Shown here in pieces: positions 1 to 6,095 of a DNA stretch of 6,095 nt (the stretch's first letter is position 1; each line of letters starts with the position of its first letter). The notes below the pieces were generated by a model, which saw only the letters and a program-made list of their open reading frames with translations, did not search any database and was not told the DNA's origin. Source of the DNA: an uncultured Chitinophagaceae bacterium. Its GTDB lineage: Bacteria > Bacteroidota > Bacteroidia > Chitinophagales > Chitinophagaceae. The DNA lies in assembly GCA_937897585.1 (NCBI GenBank), contig CALCNY010000285.1:1-6095 (forward strand), in the 5' to 3' direction. The translations under genes and the position numbers were made by a program.

Positions 1-1
1 A

Positions 2-2323
2 ACAGGAACATATCTTCTTGTAATATCAGCTTATGCCAATGGAGATATATTTACTTGTGAAATTAATCCTACAGGTCAATTAGGTTCAAGTTCTATTAGT
101 AATGAAATTACCCTCACCGTAAATAATTCCAGAGATACAACGGCAACTGCTTGTGATGTTTTCTTTTTCAGAGGTTTAGGGCCATATACCACTTCAGGTG
201 TGTACCCGATTGTATTTTCAAATGGTTCGGGTTGTGATTCTGTTATTAATCTTTATTTGACAGTTTCAAAACCTGAAAAACCATCTATTACTGCTTCCAA
301 TATCGAAATTTGTTCATTGGTTGGAAGTGTCGCCAATTATTCTCTTACCAACCCGAATGACTCATTTTATCATAACTGGATAGCACCAACCGGCCCGAGA
401 ATTATTGGTCAGGCGAATATAGCATCTGGTCAGGGATCAGATACCGTAGGATTGACTTTTACAAGTGCTTTATCAAACAGACAACTTTATTTACAAGTTT
501 ATGATTCAAATATGGTAACAGGTTGTGTGGGTGAAATAGATTCCCTAATGCTAACCATGACAGTTCCAGCTTTGGATACCATTTTACCTATTTCTGGTTT
601 GTCAAGTTTGTGTGGTTCACAATTAAATGGTTTAACTTATACTGCTAATCCAGGTTTGAATGCAGCAGCAATAACTGGATATACTTGGAGCATTACACCA
701 TCAACCGCAGGTGATATTATCAGCGGCCAGAGTACAAATTCTGTAACAGTTAATTTCAACCCAACAGCTATTACATATACTGTAAAAGTAGCAGCCTTAT
801 CAGCATGCGGAAGTAGAGCTGCAAGAGCACTGAACATCAGAAAAACTGGAGCTTCTGCAACTCCAACTTCAATTTTAAGTGCTTTCAATCCCAATGTTCT
901 TCCGGATACCAGTGTATGCGGACCAGCAACCTTTACTTATCGTATCAGGGTAAATCAGGGTGCTACTTCTTATAATTGGTCTTTAAAAAATGGAACCAAT
1001 GCCAGAATTGTTCATCTTTCATCTGGCGCTACAGATACAGCGGTAAATGTAATTTTCGATGCAGGATTCACTTCTGATTCACTTATTGTATCCGCTACAA
1101 ACAGTTGCGCAACTAGTGCTACAAGAAAAATTTATTTAAGTTTTAATGCAAATCCATTATTACCTCCTTCCGTTGCCTCATTAAGTGGAGAAAATTCGCC
1201 ATGCAGAGGTAGTGAGTATAATTATATCGCCACTGCCAACACACCTACTTCTGTTCAAACATCATTAGGAAGTTTTAGATGGTATCTCCCAGCAAATACC
1301 ACAATAACCAGTTCAAATGCAGATAGTTCTTCTGTTTATATCCTTTATGGCAATGGTTTTACTGGTGGTAACATCAGCATAAGATCACAAAGTACTTGTG
1401 GCTTAATAAATTCAACTTATAAAACTTTGGTAACCAAATATGGTGCTCCTGGTATGAAATCAATTACAGGTCAATTGTCACCATGTATAAATAATTCTTA
1501 TACATATACAGATACTTCGCTAAATATCGCGAACACTCAAACTGCTATTGCTTATTATAGATGGACAAGACCTACTGGAACAACTATTGCCAGCTCAAAT
1601 GCCGATAGTTCTATAGTTACAATTAATTTCGGTTCAACCTTTACTGGTGGTGTAATTTCGTCTTATGGTGTAAATGGCTGTGGCGTTTCTGGTAGCAGTA
1701 AAACCATACAGCTTAAATATCTTCCACCTACACCAACAAACATCACATCAAGATCGGGTAATTACAATGCCTGTATCGGAGACACAATATCTTACACTGT
1801 TGTGGTTCCTTCTCCTGGAGCCTCACAACAAGCAGCTGCGAGTTTTAGATGGACCAAACCATCCACCACTACTATCTTATCTGCCAATGCAGATAGTTCT
1901 AAAATAAAATTAAAATTCAACACAGGTTATATTGGAGGAAATAGTGGAGGAAAACTTTCAGTATATAGTGTAAATGCTTGTGGTGGATTGGGATCTTACA
2001 AATATGTAATCTTAACTCACACTGGTTGTGTTACTGGAACCAAATCGCCTCTATTGTATTCACGTACTTCTGGCGTTTCAGATTTGTTTAATGTGAATGT
2101 GTTCCCTAACCCAAGTAACACCGGTTTCAATCTTAATGTAAATTCTGTTGATCAATCACCTGTATCAGTTATTATCATGGATGTGCAAGGAAAAATCATA
2201 AACAAAATGAATGTCAATCCGTATGAAAATATCAATATTGGCAACAGTTTGAAGCCCGGAACCTATATGATTGAAACCAAACAAGGCAATCAGATAAAAA
2301 CGTCTAGGATTGTTAAATTCTAA
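2..2323 (+). CDS. T9SS-secreted surface protein with tandem PKD/Ig-like modules (5'-truncated)
   Basis: The frame is open from base 2 to the TAA at 2321-2323, giving 773 residues with no start in the window. A GTG at base 200 is internal, because clear domain sequence lies before it. Residues 41-84 form a short module with the common Bacteroidota pattern T-A-C-D ... Y-T-T-S-G ... G-C-D-S-V. About six PKD/Ig-like modules of roughly 90-100 residues follow (about 93-672), each with an aromatic-x-W strand, a Val-rich strand and a late Cys, often as Cys-Gly. Residues 696-773 are a type A T9SS sorting domain (F-P-N-P near the start, K-P-G-T-Y, ending K-F). The protein is therefore expected to cross the outer membrane by T9SS and be released or anchored at the surface after tail cleavage. 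No catalytic domain is visible; an enzymatic or adhesive head could lie upstream of the window. An adhesin or structural role is inference. The gene is convergent with comM and followed by a strong terminator. Confidence 0.9.
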   Translation, partial: TGTYLLVISAYANGDIFTCEINPTGQLGSSSISNEITLTVNNSRDTTATACDVFFFRGLGPYTTSGVYPIVFSNGSGCDSVINLYLTVSKPEKPSITASNIEICSLVGSVANYSLTNPNDSFYHNWIAPTGPRIIGQANIASGQGSDTVGLTFTSALSNRQLYLQVYDSNMVTGCVGEIDSLMLTMTVPALDTILPISGLSSLCGSQLNGLTYTANPGLNAAAITGYTWSITPSTAGDIISGQSTNSVTVNFNPTAITYTVKVAALSACGSRAARALNIRKTGASATPTSILSAFNPNVLPDTSVCGPATFTYRIRVNQGATSYNWSLKNGTNARIVHLSSGATDTAVNVIFDAGFTSDSLIVSATNSCATSATRKIYLSFNANPLLPPSVASLSGENSPCRGSEYNYIATANTPTSVQTSLGSFRWYLPANTTITSSNADSSSVYILYGNGFTGGNISIRSQSTCGLINSTYKTLVTKYGAPGMKSITGQLSPCINNSYTYTDTSLNIANTQTAIAYYRWTRPTGTTIASSNADSSIVTINFGSTFTGGVISSYGVNGCGVSGSSKTIQLKYLPPTPTNITSRSGNYNACIGDTISYTVVVPSPGASQQAAASFRWTKPSTTTILSANADSSKIKLKFNTGYIGGNSGGKLSVYSVNACGGLGSYKYVILTHTGCVTGTKSPLLYSRTSGVSDLFNVNVFPNPSNTGFNLNVNSVDQSPVSVIIMDVQGKIINKMNVNPYENINIGNSLKPGTYMIETKQGNQIKTSRIVKF
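1163..2017 (+). repeat. Three tandem related PKD-like modules within the surface protein
   Basis: Three consecutive modules begin near bases 1163, 1448 and 1724 (residues about 388, 483 and 575). They are visibly closer to one another than to the modules before them. Each has an early Cys, then an (F/Y)-R-W strand, then the signature (S/A)-N-A-D-S-S, then in most copies G-(F/Y)-x-G-G, and a late C-G. The R-W to D-S-S stretch aligns without gaps over 60 bases at 1271-1330, 1553-1612 and 1841-1900, giving periods of 282 and 288 bases. Comparing the first and third cores by eye, 40 of 60 bases match, with the first and last ten bases identical. This suggests in-gene duplication followed by divergence. 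Confidence 0.75.
2087..2320 (+). other. T9SS type A C-terminal sorting domain (protein domain)
   Basis: The last 78 residues of the surface protein match the Por secretion tail family. They contain V-F-P-N-P-S near the start, a G-F-N-L strand, a V-x-V-I-I-M-D-V-Q-G-K strand, a K-P-G-T-Y-M-I-E turn and strand, and a final basic strand ending in V-K-F. In known T9SS cargo this beta-sandwich tail is recognised by the outer-membrane translocon and then removed by the sortase-like PorU. A Ser/Thr-containing linker (residues about 677-695) separates it from the last module. Confidence 0.92.
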
Positions 2324-2337
2324 TAACTAATTAGAAT
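2317..2337. other. Small inverted repeat spanning the surface-protein stop codon
   Basis: ATTCTAA (2317-2323) and TTAGAAT (2331-2337) are perfect 7-base inverted copies around a 7-base loop, and the left arm contains the TAA stop. It is all A/T except one G-C pair, and no T-run follows it on either strand, so it is unlikely to terminate transcription. It may slightly stabilise the mRNA end or be chance in AT-rich DNA. Confidence 0.3.
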
Positions 2338-2343
2338 CTTATT

Positions 2344-2397
2344 TGATGATTTGGAAATTTGTATTGTAACCAAATTTCCAAATCATCATTTTTTTTT
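2344..2397 (+). terminator. Strong Rho-independent terminator after the surface-protein gene
   Basis: The arms 2344-2361 and 2371-2388 are perfectly complementary over 18 base pairs with a 9-base loop (2362-2370). Nine T residues (2389-2397) follow directly. The position is 20 bases after the stop of the + strand gene. The T-run lies only on the + strand side; read on the - strand the stem is followed by AAATAAG. It is therefore a good terminator for the surface protein and at best a weaker one, or an mRNA 3'-end stabiliser, for the convergent comM. Confidence 0.9.
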
Positions 2398-2403
2398 AAC
2401 GCT

Positions 2404-3948
2404 TTACCCGCCCCAATGTTCTCTATCTAAACTTCGGTAATGTATTGCTTCAGCAAGATGAGCCGTTTTAATCGTTGAACTATTATCTAAATCTGCTATA
2501 GTACGACTTACTTTGATAATTCTATCGTAGGCTCTTGCAGATAGATTTAATTTTTCCATCGCCGATTTCAACATTTTTTTTGAAGTTTCATCTATAAGGC
2601 AAATTTCTTTTAGCATTTTGCTGCTCATCTGAGCATTTGCATATACAGACTCATATTTCTCATATCTCAAAGCTTGGATTTCTCTGGCAGTGATGACTCT
2701 TTTTCTGATGGATTCGCTTTTTTCAGAACCTTGCTGCATCGACAATTCATCAAAAGCAACAGGAGTTACTTCTACATGTAAATCAATTCGATCGAGGAGT
2801 GGTCCTGAAACTTTATTCAAATATTTTTGAACCATACCTGGCGGACAGGTACACTGTTTTTCGGGGTGATTGAAATAACCACACGGACAAGGATTCATGC
2901 TGGCAATAAGCATAAAGCTTGCGGGAAAATCCAATGCAATTCTTGCTCTTGAAATGGTCACTTTTCTCTCTTCCATAGGTTGACGCATAACTTCCAAAAC
3001 TGTTCTTTTGAATTCAGGTAATTCATCAAGAAACAATACGCCATTATGTGCTAAAGAAATTTCTCCGGGTTGTGGATTACCTCCACCGCCAACTAAAGCT
3101 GCATCAGAAATCGAATGATGCGGACTTCTAAAAGGACGCTTGCTCACAATAGTAGCGTGTTCGGGTAATTTGCCTGCAACACTGTGAATTTTTGTTGTCT
3201 CTAATGCTTCGTTTATGCTTAGTGGTGGTAAGATGGTAGGAAGCCTTTTTGCCAGCATGGTTTTACCTGCTCCCGGCGGACCAATTAAAATGGCATTATG
3301 TCCACCGGCAGCAGCTATTTCCAAAGCTCTTTTAATATTTTGTTGACCTTTCACATCAGCAAAATCATTATCATCATTTACCTGCGCTCGCATGAATTCA
3401 TTTTTCACGTCAACAATAGTGGGTGTAATTTCTTTTTTGCCTTTAAAAAAATCTACAACTTCATTGATATGTGTAACACCATATACATTCAAACCTTCCA
3501 CCATTGCGGCTTCCTTAGCATTTGATAAGGGAACCATCAATCCTTGAAATTTTTCTTTCTTTGCTTGTATTGCAATCGGTAGAGCGCCTTTTATGGGTTT
3601 AATCGCACCATCCAAACTCAACTCCCCCATGATCACAAAGCAATCTAATTTTTCAGCATCATCAATCTGACCAGTAGCCGCTAATGTGCCAATAGCAATA
3701 GGCAAATCAAATGCAGTTCCTGTTTTTTTGATGTCAGCCGGCGCTAAGTTTACGAGCAATTTTGTCCTAGGCATATAGTACTCGTTACTCTTAATTGCGC
3801 TCTCCACTCTTTGCAAACTTTCTTTGATTGCATTATCAGGCAAACCCACGATAAAGTAATTCTTTCCCTGATTGTTTACATCAACTTCAACAGTAATGGT
3901 TATCGCCTCTACACCATAAACGGCGCTACCGAATGTTTTTACAAGCAT
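2404..3948 (-). CDS. comM: ComM/YifB-family Mg-chelatase-like AAA+ ATPase
   Basis: This is a complete gene of 514 residues, a normal length for the family. An N-terminal ChlI-like domain (about 1-180) is followed by an AAA+ module: Walker A G-P-P-G-A-G-K-T at 223-230, Walker B V-L-F-L-D-E at 304-309, and S-G-P-L-L-D-R-I-D at 381-389. Four cysteines in two C-x-C pairs (354, 356, 366, 368) form the family's usual putative metal-binding insert. A C-terminal Mg-chelatase helical domain with S-A-R-A-Y-D-R begins near 470. In naturally competent bacteria ComM is a hexameric helicase that promotes branch migration during integration of transforming DNA; the role in this organism is inferred from the family. 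The ATG at 3948 is preferred over the in-frame TTG at 3954 because M-L-V-K-T-F-G-S-A is the typical family N-terminus. There is no evident Shine-Dalgarno. It lies 204 bases downstream of the mutS-like gene and is convergent with the surface-protein gene. Confidence 0.95.
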   Translation of the reverse strand: MLVKTFGSAVYGVEAITITVEVDVNNQGKNYFIVGLPDNAIKESLQRVESAIKSNEYYMPRTKLLVNLAPADIKKTGTAFDLPIAIGTLAATGQIDDAEKLDCFVIMGELSLDGAIKPIKGALPIAIQAKKEKFQGLMVPLSNAKEAAMVEGLNVYGVTHINEVVDFFKGKKEITPTIVDVKNEFMRAQVNDDNDFADVKGQQNIKRALEIAAAGGHNAILIGPPGAGKTMLAKRLPTILPPLSINEALETTKIHSVAGKLPEHATIVSKRPFRSPHHSISDAALVGGGGNPQPGEISLAHNGVLFLDELPEFKRTVLEVMRQPMEERKVTISRARIALDFPASFMLIASMNPCPCGYFNHPEKQCTCPPGMVQKYLNKVSGPLLDRIDLHVEVTPVAFDELSMQQGSEKSESIRKRVITAREIQALRYEKYESVYANAQMSSKMLKEICLIDETSKKMLKSAMEKLNLSARAYDRIIKVSRTIADLDNSSTIKTAHLAEAIHYRSLDREHWGG

Positions 3949-4033
3949 GAGCAAATTTCAAAACGAATAAAGAAATGACAAGGTGAAAAACAACAGAGAG
4001 GGAAGCGTTTTTTCTTGAGAAATGATGGGGAAA

Positions 4034-4061
4034 TTGAAAAGTAAAAATTCAAAAGTAAAAA
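4034..4061. repeat. 14-base direct repeat in the comM leader
   Basis: Two adjacent 14-base units, TTGAAAAGTAAAAA (4034-4047) and TTCAAAAGTAAAAA (4048-4061), differ at one base. This could be a replication-slippage duplication in A-rich DNA or a paired binding site; nothing further supports a regulatory role. Confidence 0.5.
4050..4057 (-). promoter_or_regulatory. Possible Bacteroidota -7 box for comM
   Basis: On the - strand this reads TACTTTTG, an exact match to the Bacteroidota sigma-70-type -7 consensus TAnnTTTG. It would give comM a 5' leader of about 95 bases. No TTG/TTTG -33 element is found at the usual spacing; the nearest TTG is only 12 bases upstream. The region is so AT-rich that a chance match is quite possible. 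Confidence 0.25.
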
Positions 4062-4152
4062 AATAAAATCAATGATTCTTTTTGTAAAACTTCGAGCCTT
4101 TTTCTCTTTGTGGCAATCAATATAACACAATCATTTACCGCCTTTGGAATAA

Positions 4153-5478
4153 TTAAAGCGGACTTTTTTTCTCCAACATTGCTACCACTCCTTCTTTTTT
4201 CAAAATCAAATAACCCAATCGATCATTGCTGATGCCATCTTTCAATTGATAACTGAAAGAAAATTCATCATTAATCATTTGTGTTTCAAAATAATTAAAA
4301 CTGATATTGGAATGTCTTTTTAAAGCCTCTCCTATTTCATATAAATGTGTAGATAAAATAAAAATGGAATTTGGATTTTTTACCAAACCTTCAATAACGA
4401 TGCTACTGCATTTCATGGCATCTTCCACATTCGTTCCTTTGAATAATTCATCGATCAATATCAGCCATTGTCTGCCGTCATTAATTTTTGTAATAGTTGA
4501 TTTGATACGTTGCACTTCATTATAAAAATAACTTTCGCCTTTTGATAAATTATCCATGATATTGATGTTGCTGAGGATTCCACCGAATAAACTCAACCTC
4601 ATATTTTTAGCCGGAACACCCATGCCCAGATGCGCCAGATATACTGCAGTTCCTGTGGATTTAATAAAAGTGCTTTTACCCGCCATATTAGCACCCGTAA
4701 GAAACATAAAGTTTTTTTCTTTGTCTAATTGAATATCATAAGGAATGGGTTGTTCAAGCAACAAATGATACAGCTGCTCTGCATAGATATAAGGCTGTTC
4801 TGATTTTTGAATCTCTGGAAAAATCAATTGGTGATGTTTTACAGCCATTGCCATCCCATACCATGCATCTAATTGAGCATGAAGCTGCAATAATCTTTTT
4901 GTTTGATGTTTATAACGATAAAGAAAAAAATATCCAGTGGTCAATATTTCTTTATTGGAAAAATCTTTACTGGATTTTTTGCTGCATAATGTTTTACAAG
5001 TTTCTTTATCCAACAAATCACATAATTCAAGAAGCAATTGTTGTAAAGGTGTAGCATTAGATTCATTCGATAATAATTTATGAATATTATCAAGGCCTTT
5101 TATCAAATCAAAAAAATGTGAAACCGAATATTTAATCAAAGAAAAATCAGGACTATGAAGCAGTTTGTATATGTATGTTTGGTAAGCAGATGGATTTTCA
5201 GGAATGGTATCAATATTACTATCGTAAAATTTCTCAACCATTAGAATAGTTCCATTGGAAATTTGCATTGGCCAATGTTCCGCGTTTTTTATTATCGACT
5301 TTAAAGTTTGTTGAATACCCGTTATTTCAGTTAATGTTTTAAAGGGTTTTGAAAGATTATGTTGTAATTGAATTTCACCATCAGATGTTTTTGCAAAATT
5401 GATTTTCTCAAACAAAGAATAATTTTCTTCTTTGCCAAAGATATTCAAGTCATTTAGCGTGGTGATATCAATTTCCAT
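4153..5478 (-). CDS. Short MutS-family ATPase lacking the mismatch-recognition domain
   Basis: This is a complete gene of 441 residues, about half the length of true MutS. The N-terminus (M-E-I-D-x-x-T-L-N-D-L-x-I-F ... S-D-G-E) matches the start of MutS core/lever domain III. The C-terminal half is the MutS ABC-type ATPase: Walker A T-G-A-N-M-A-G-K-S-T at 261-270, signature-like D-N-L-S-K-G-E-S-Y-F at 309-318, Walker B L-I-L-I-D-E at 339-344 followed by L-F-K-G-T-N (MutS usually has L-G-R-G-T-S), and switch His in S-T-H at 376-378. There is no mismatch-binding domain I with its Phe-x-Glu wedge, no connector domain II, and no Smr nuclease domain as in MutS2. ATP-driven DNA binding is likely, but canonical mismatch repair is doubtful and its substrate is unknown. 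It starts 3 bases after the pyrC stop, so translational coupling is likely. No strong Shine-Dalgarno is visible. Confidence 0.88.
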   Translation of the reverse strand: MEIDITTLNDLNIFGKEENYSLFEKINFAKTSDGEIQLQHNLSKPFKTLTEITGIQQTLKSIIKNAEHWPMQISNGTILMVEKFYDSNIDTIPENPSAYQTYIYKLLHSPDFSLIKYSVSHFFDLIKGLDNIHKLLSNESNATPLQQLLLELCDLLDKETCKTLCSKKSSKDFSNKEILTTGYFFLYRYKHQTKRLLQLHAQLDAWYGMAMAVKHHQLIFPEIQKSEQPYIYAEQLYHLLLEQPIPYDIQLDKEKNFMFLTGANMAGKSTFIKSTGTAVYLAHLGMGVPAKNMRLSLFGGILSNINIMDNLSKGESYFYNEVQRIKSTITKINDGRQWLILIDELFKGTNVEDAMKCSSIVIEGLVKNPNSIFILSTHLYEIGEALKRHSNISFNYFETQMINDEFSFSYQLKDGISNDRLGYLILKKEGVVAMLEKKSPL

Positions 5479-5481
5479 ACT

Positions 5482-6095
5482 TTAATCTCTATTAAACTGT
5501 AATCGTTTTCCTTTTATAGATGAATTGATTTTTCCATTTTCAAAAACAATATTACCATTAACCATGGTAGTGAGTATGGAGGCTGGAAATTTAAATTTTT
5601 CTAAAGGACTCCATCCACATTTATATAAAATATTTTCTTTGGAAATAGTGTACGGTTTATTTATGTCAACCATAACCAAATCCGCAAAGTAACCTTCTCT
5701 AATGTAACCTCTTTCTTTTATTTGAAAACAATCAGCAACAGCATGACTCATTTTTTCGGCTATGCGTTCCAGTGATATATCGCCTAAGCTCGCATGATGT
5801 AACATTAACTGTAAAGAATGTTGTACCAAAGGCAAACCTGAATGAGCAGATTCATATGGTGGCACTTTCTCACTTAATAAATGCGGCGCATGGTCGGTAG
5901 CAATAATATCAAGTCGGTTGTCAAGTAAGGCTTTCCATAAAGCAGATTTGTTATGAGGTGCTTTTATCGCAGGATTGCATTTAATTTGATATCCCAATTG
6001 ATCATAATCATCAGCCGTAAAATGCAAATGATGCACACAAACCTCAGCAGTAATTCTTTTTTCTTTTAATGGCATCATGTTGCCGAATAAAATCA
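5482..6095 (-). CDS. pyrC: Dihydroorotase, C-terminal part (5'-truncated)
   Basis: The frame is open to the right edge: five further sense codons precede the first in-window ATG at 6078, so about 203 C-terminal residues are present. The N-terminal half, with the H-x-H metal motif, lies outside. Dihydroorotase interconverts carbamoyl-aspartate and dihydroorotate in pyrimidine synthesis, in the cytoplasm. Visible class I amidohydrolase hallmarks, in order, are V-H-H-L-H-F (metal-ligand His), I-K-C-N-P-A-I-K, I-A-T-D-H-A-P-H with the catalytic/metal Asp, S-G-L-P-L-V-Q, then R-G-Y-I-R-E-G-Y-F-A-D-L-V-M-V-D and a closing V-N-G-N-I-V-F-E-N-G-K strand. Related cyclic amidases (hydantoinase, allantoinase) are alternatives, but the A-T-D-H-A-P-H and C-N-P-A-I-K combination favours dihydroorotase. 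It is the first visible gene of a unit with the MutS-like gene (3-base gap). Confidence 0.92.
   Translation of the reverse strand, partial: ILFGNMMPLKEKRITAEVCVHHLHFTADDYDQLGYQIKCNPAIKAPHNKSALWKALLDNRLDIIATDHAPHLLSEKVPPYESAHSGLPLVQHSLQLMLHHASLGDISLERIAEKMSHAVADCFQIKERGYIREGYFADLVMVDINKPYTISKENILYKCGWSPLEKFKFPASILTTMVNGNIVFENGKINSSIKGKRLQFNRD

Larger units (their letters stand above)
3949..4152. other. AT-rich intergenic region upstream of comM
   Basis: There are 204 bases between the MutS-like stop and the comM start. I see no convincing gene, tRNA or intrinsic terminator. A 63-codon - strand frame crosses it (3939-4130), but it starts with TTG, is low-complexity and overlaps the comM start, so it is not called. 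The gap probably holds the 3' end of the pyrC/mutS-like transcript and the comM promoter. Confidence 0.6.

Noticed and set aside
200..202. GTG at 200 as the start of the surface-protein gene
   Set aside because: The same frame is open back to base 2 and codes for clear module sequence, so the GTG is an internal Val codon.
1674..1907. Overlapping + strand frame inside the surface-protein gene
   Set aside because: It is a shadow of the real coding frame, with no family resemblance and no start signals. The same applies to frames at 637-894 (-), 3298-3525 (+), 4307-4525 (+) and 4848-5054 (+).
3949..3954. TTG start adding two residues to comM
   Set aside because: The ATG at 3948 gives the typical family N-terminus; the two extra residues are unsupported.
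3939..4130. 63-codon - strand frame in the gap upstream of comM, with a hydrophobic stretch
   Set aside because: It starts with TTG, has no ribosome binding site, overlaps the comM start, and its Phe/Leu/Lys-rich composition is what AT-rich non-coding DNA gives.
6076..6078. ATG at 6078 as the start of dihydroorotase
   Set aside because: The frame continues to the window edge with family-like sequence, and the N-terminal half with the first metal-binding motif would be missing; the gene is cut by the window.
2401..6095. Possible defence or competence island, based on comM next to a MutS-like gene
   Set aside because: comM is a widespread housekeeping-type gene, the MutS-like gene is coupled to pyrC rather than comM, and there are no nuclease, toxin, integrase or transposase genes nearby.

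Overview
The window looks like ordinary chromosomal DNA of an AT-rich member of the Bacteroidota. The strongest clue is the C-terminal type IX secretion (T9SS) sorting domain on the first gene, a signal essentially confined to this phylum and its close relatives. The dihydroorotase and the short MutS-like protein also read like Bacteroidota versions. The genes lack clear Shine-Dalgarno sequences, which also fits. A family-level placement (for example Chitinophagaceae or a relative) is only a guess.

Layout. (1) Bases 2-2323, + strand: the 3' part of a large secreted or cell-surface protein. It consists of tandem PKD/Ig-like beta-sandwich modules, each with two regularly spaced cysteines, and ends in a T9SS type A sorting tail. 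Its reading frame is open to the left edge, so the real start lies outside. (2) Bases 2344-2397: a very strong intrinsic terminator (18-bp perfect stem plus nine T) in the 80-base gap between two convergent genes. (3) Bases 2404-3948, - strand: a complete ComM/YifB-family AAA+ ATPase. (4) Bases 3949-4152: a 204-base AT-rich gap with no convincing gene; it holds a short direct repeat and a possible promoter for comM. (5) Bases 4153-5478, - strand: a short MutS-family ATPase with the core/lever and ATPase regions but no mismatch-recognition domain. (6) Bases 5482 to the right edge, - strand: the C-terminal part of dihydroorotase (pyrC). Its stop lies 3 bases before the MutS-like start, so the two are very likely co-transcribed.

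Functionally these are unrelated units: a secreted surface protein, a DNA-processing helicase linked to transformation and recombination, and a pyrimidine-biosynthesis gene followed by an uncharacterised MutS relative. I see no mobile element, CRISPR array, RNA gene, toxin-antitoxin pair or defence island. The points most worth a second look are the short MutS-like protein coupled to pyrC and the regular cysteine-paired repeat architecture of the surface protein. I do not see evidence for an undescribed multi-gene system here.
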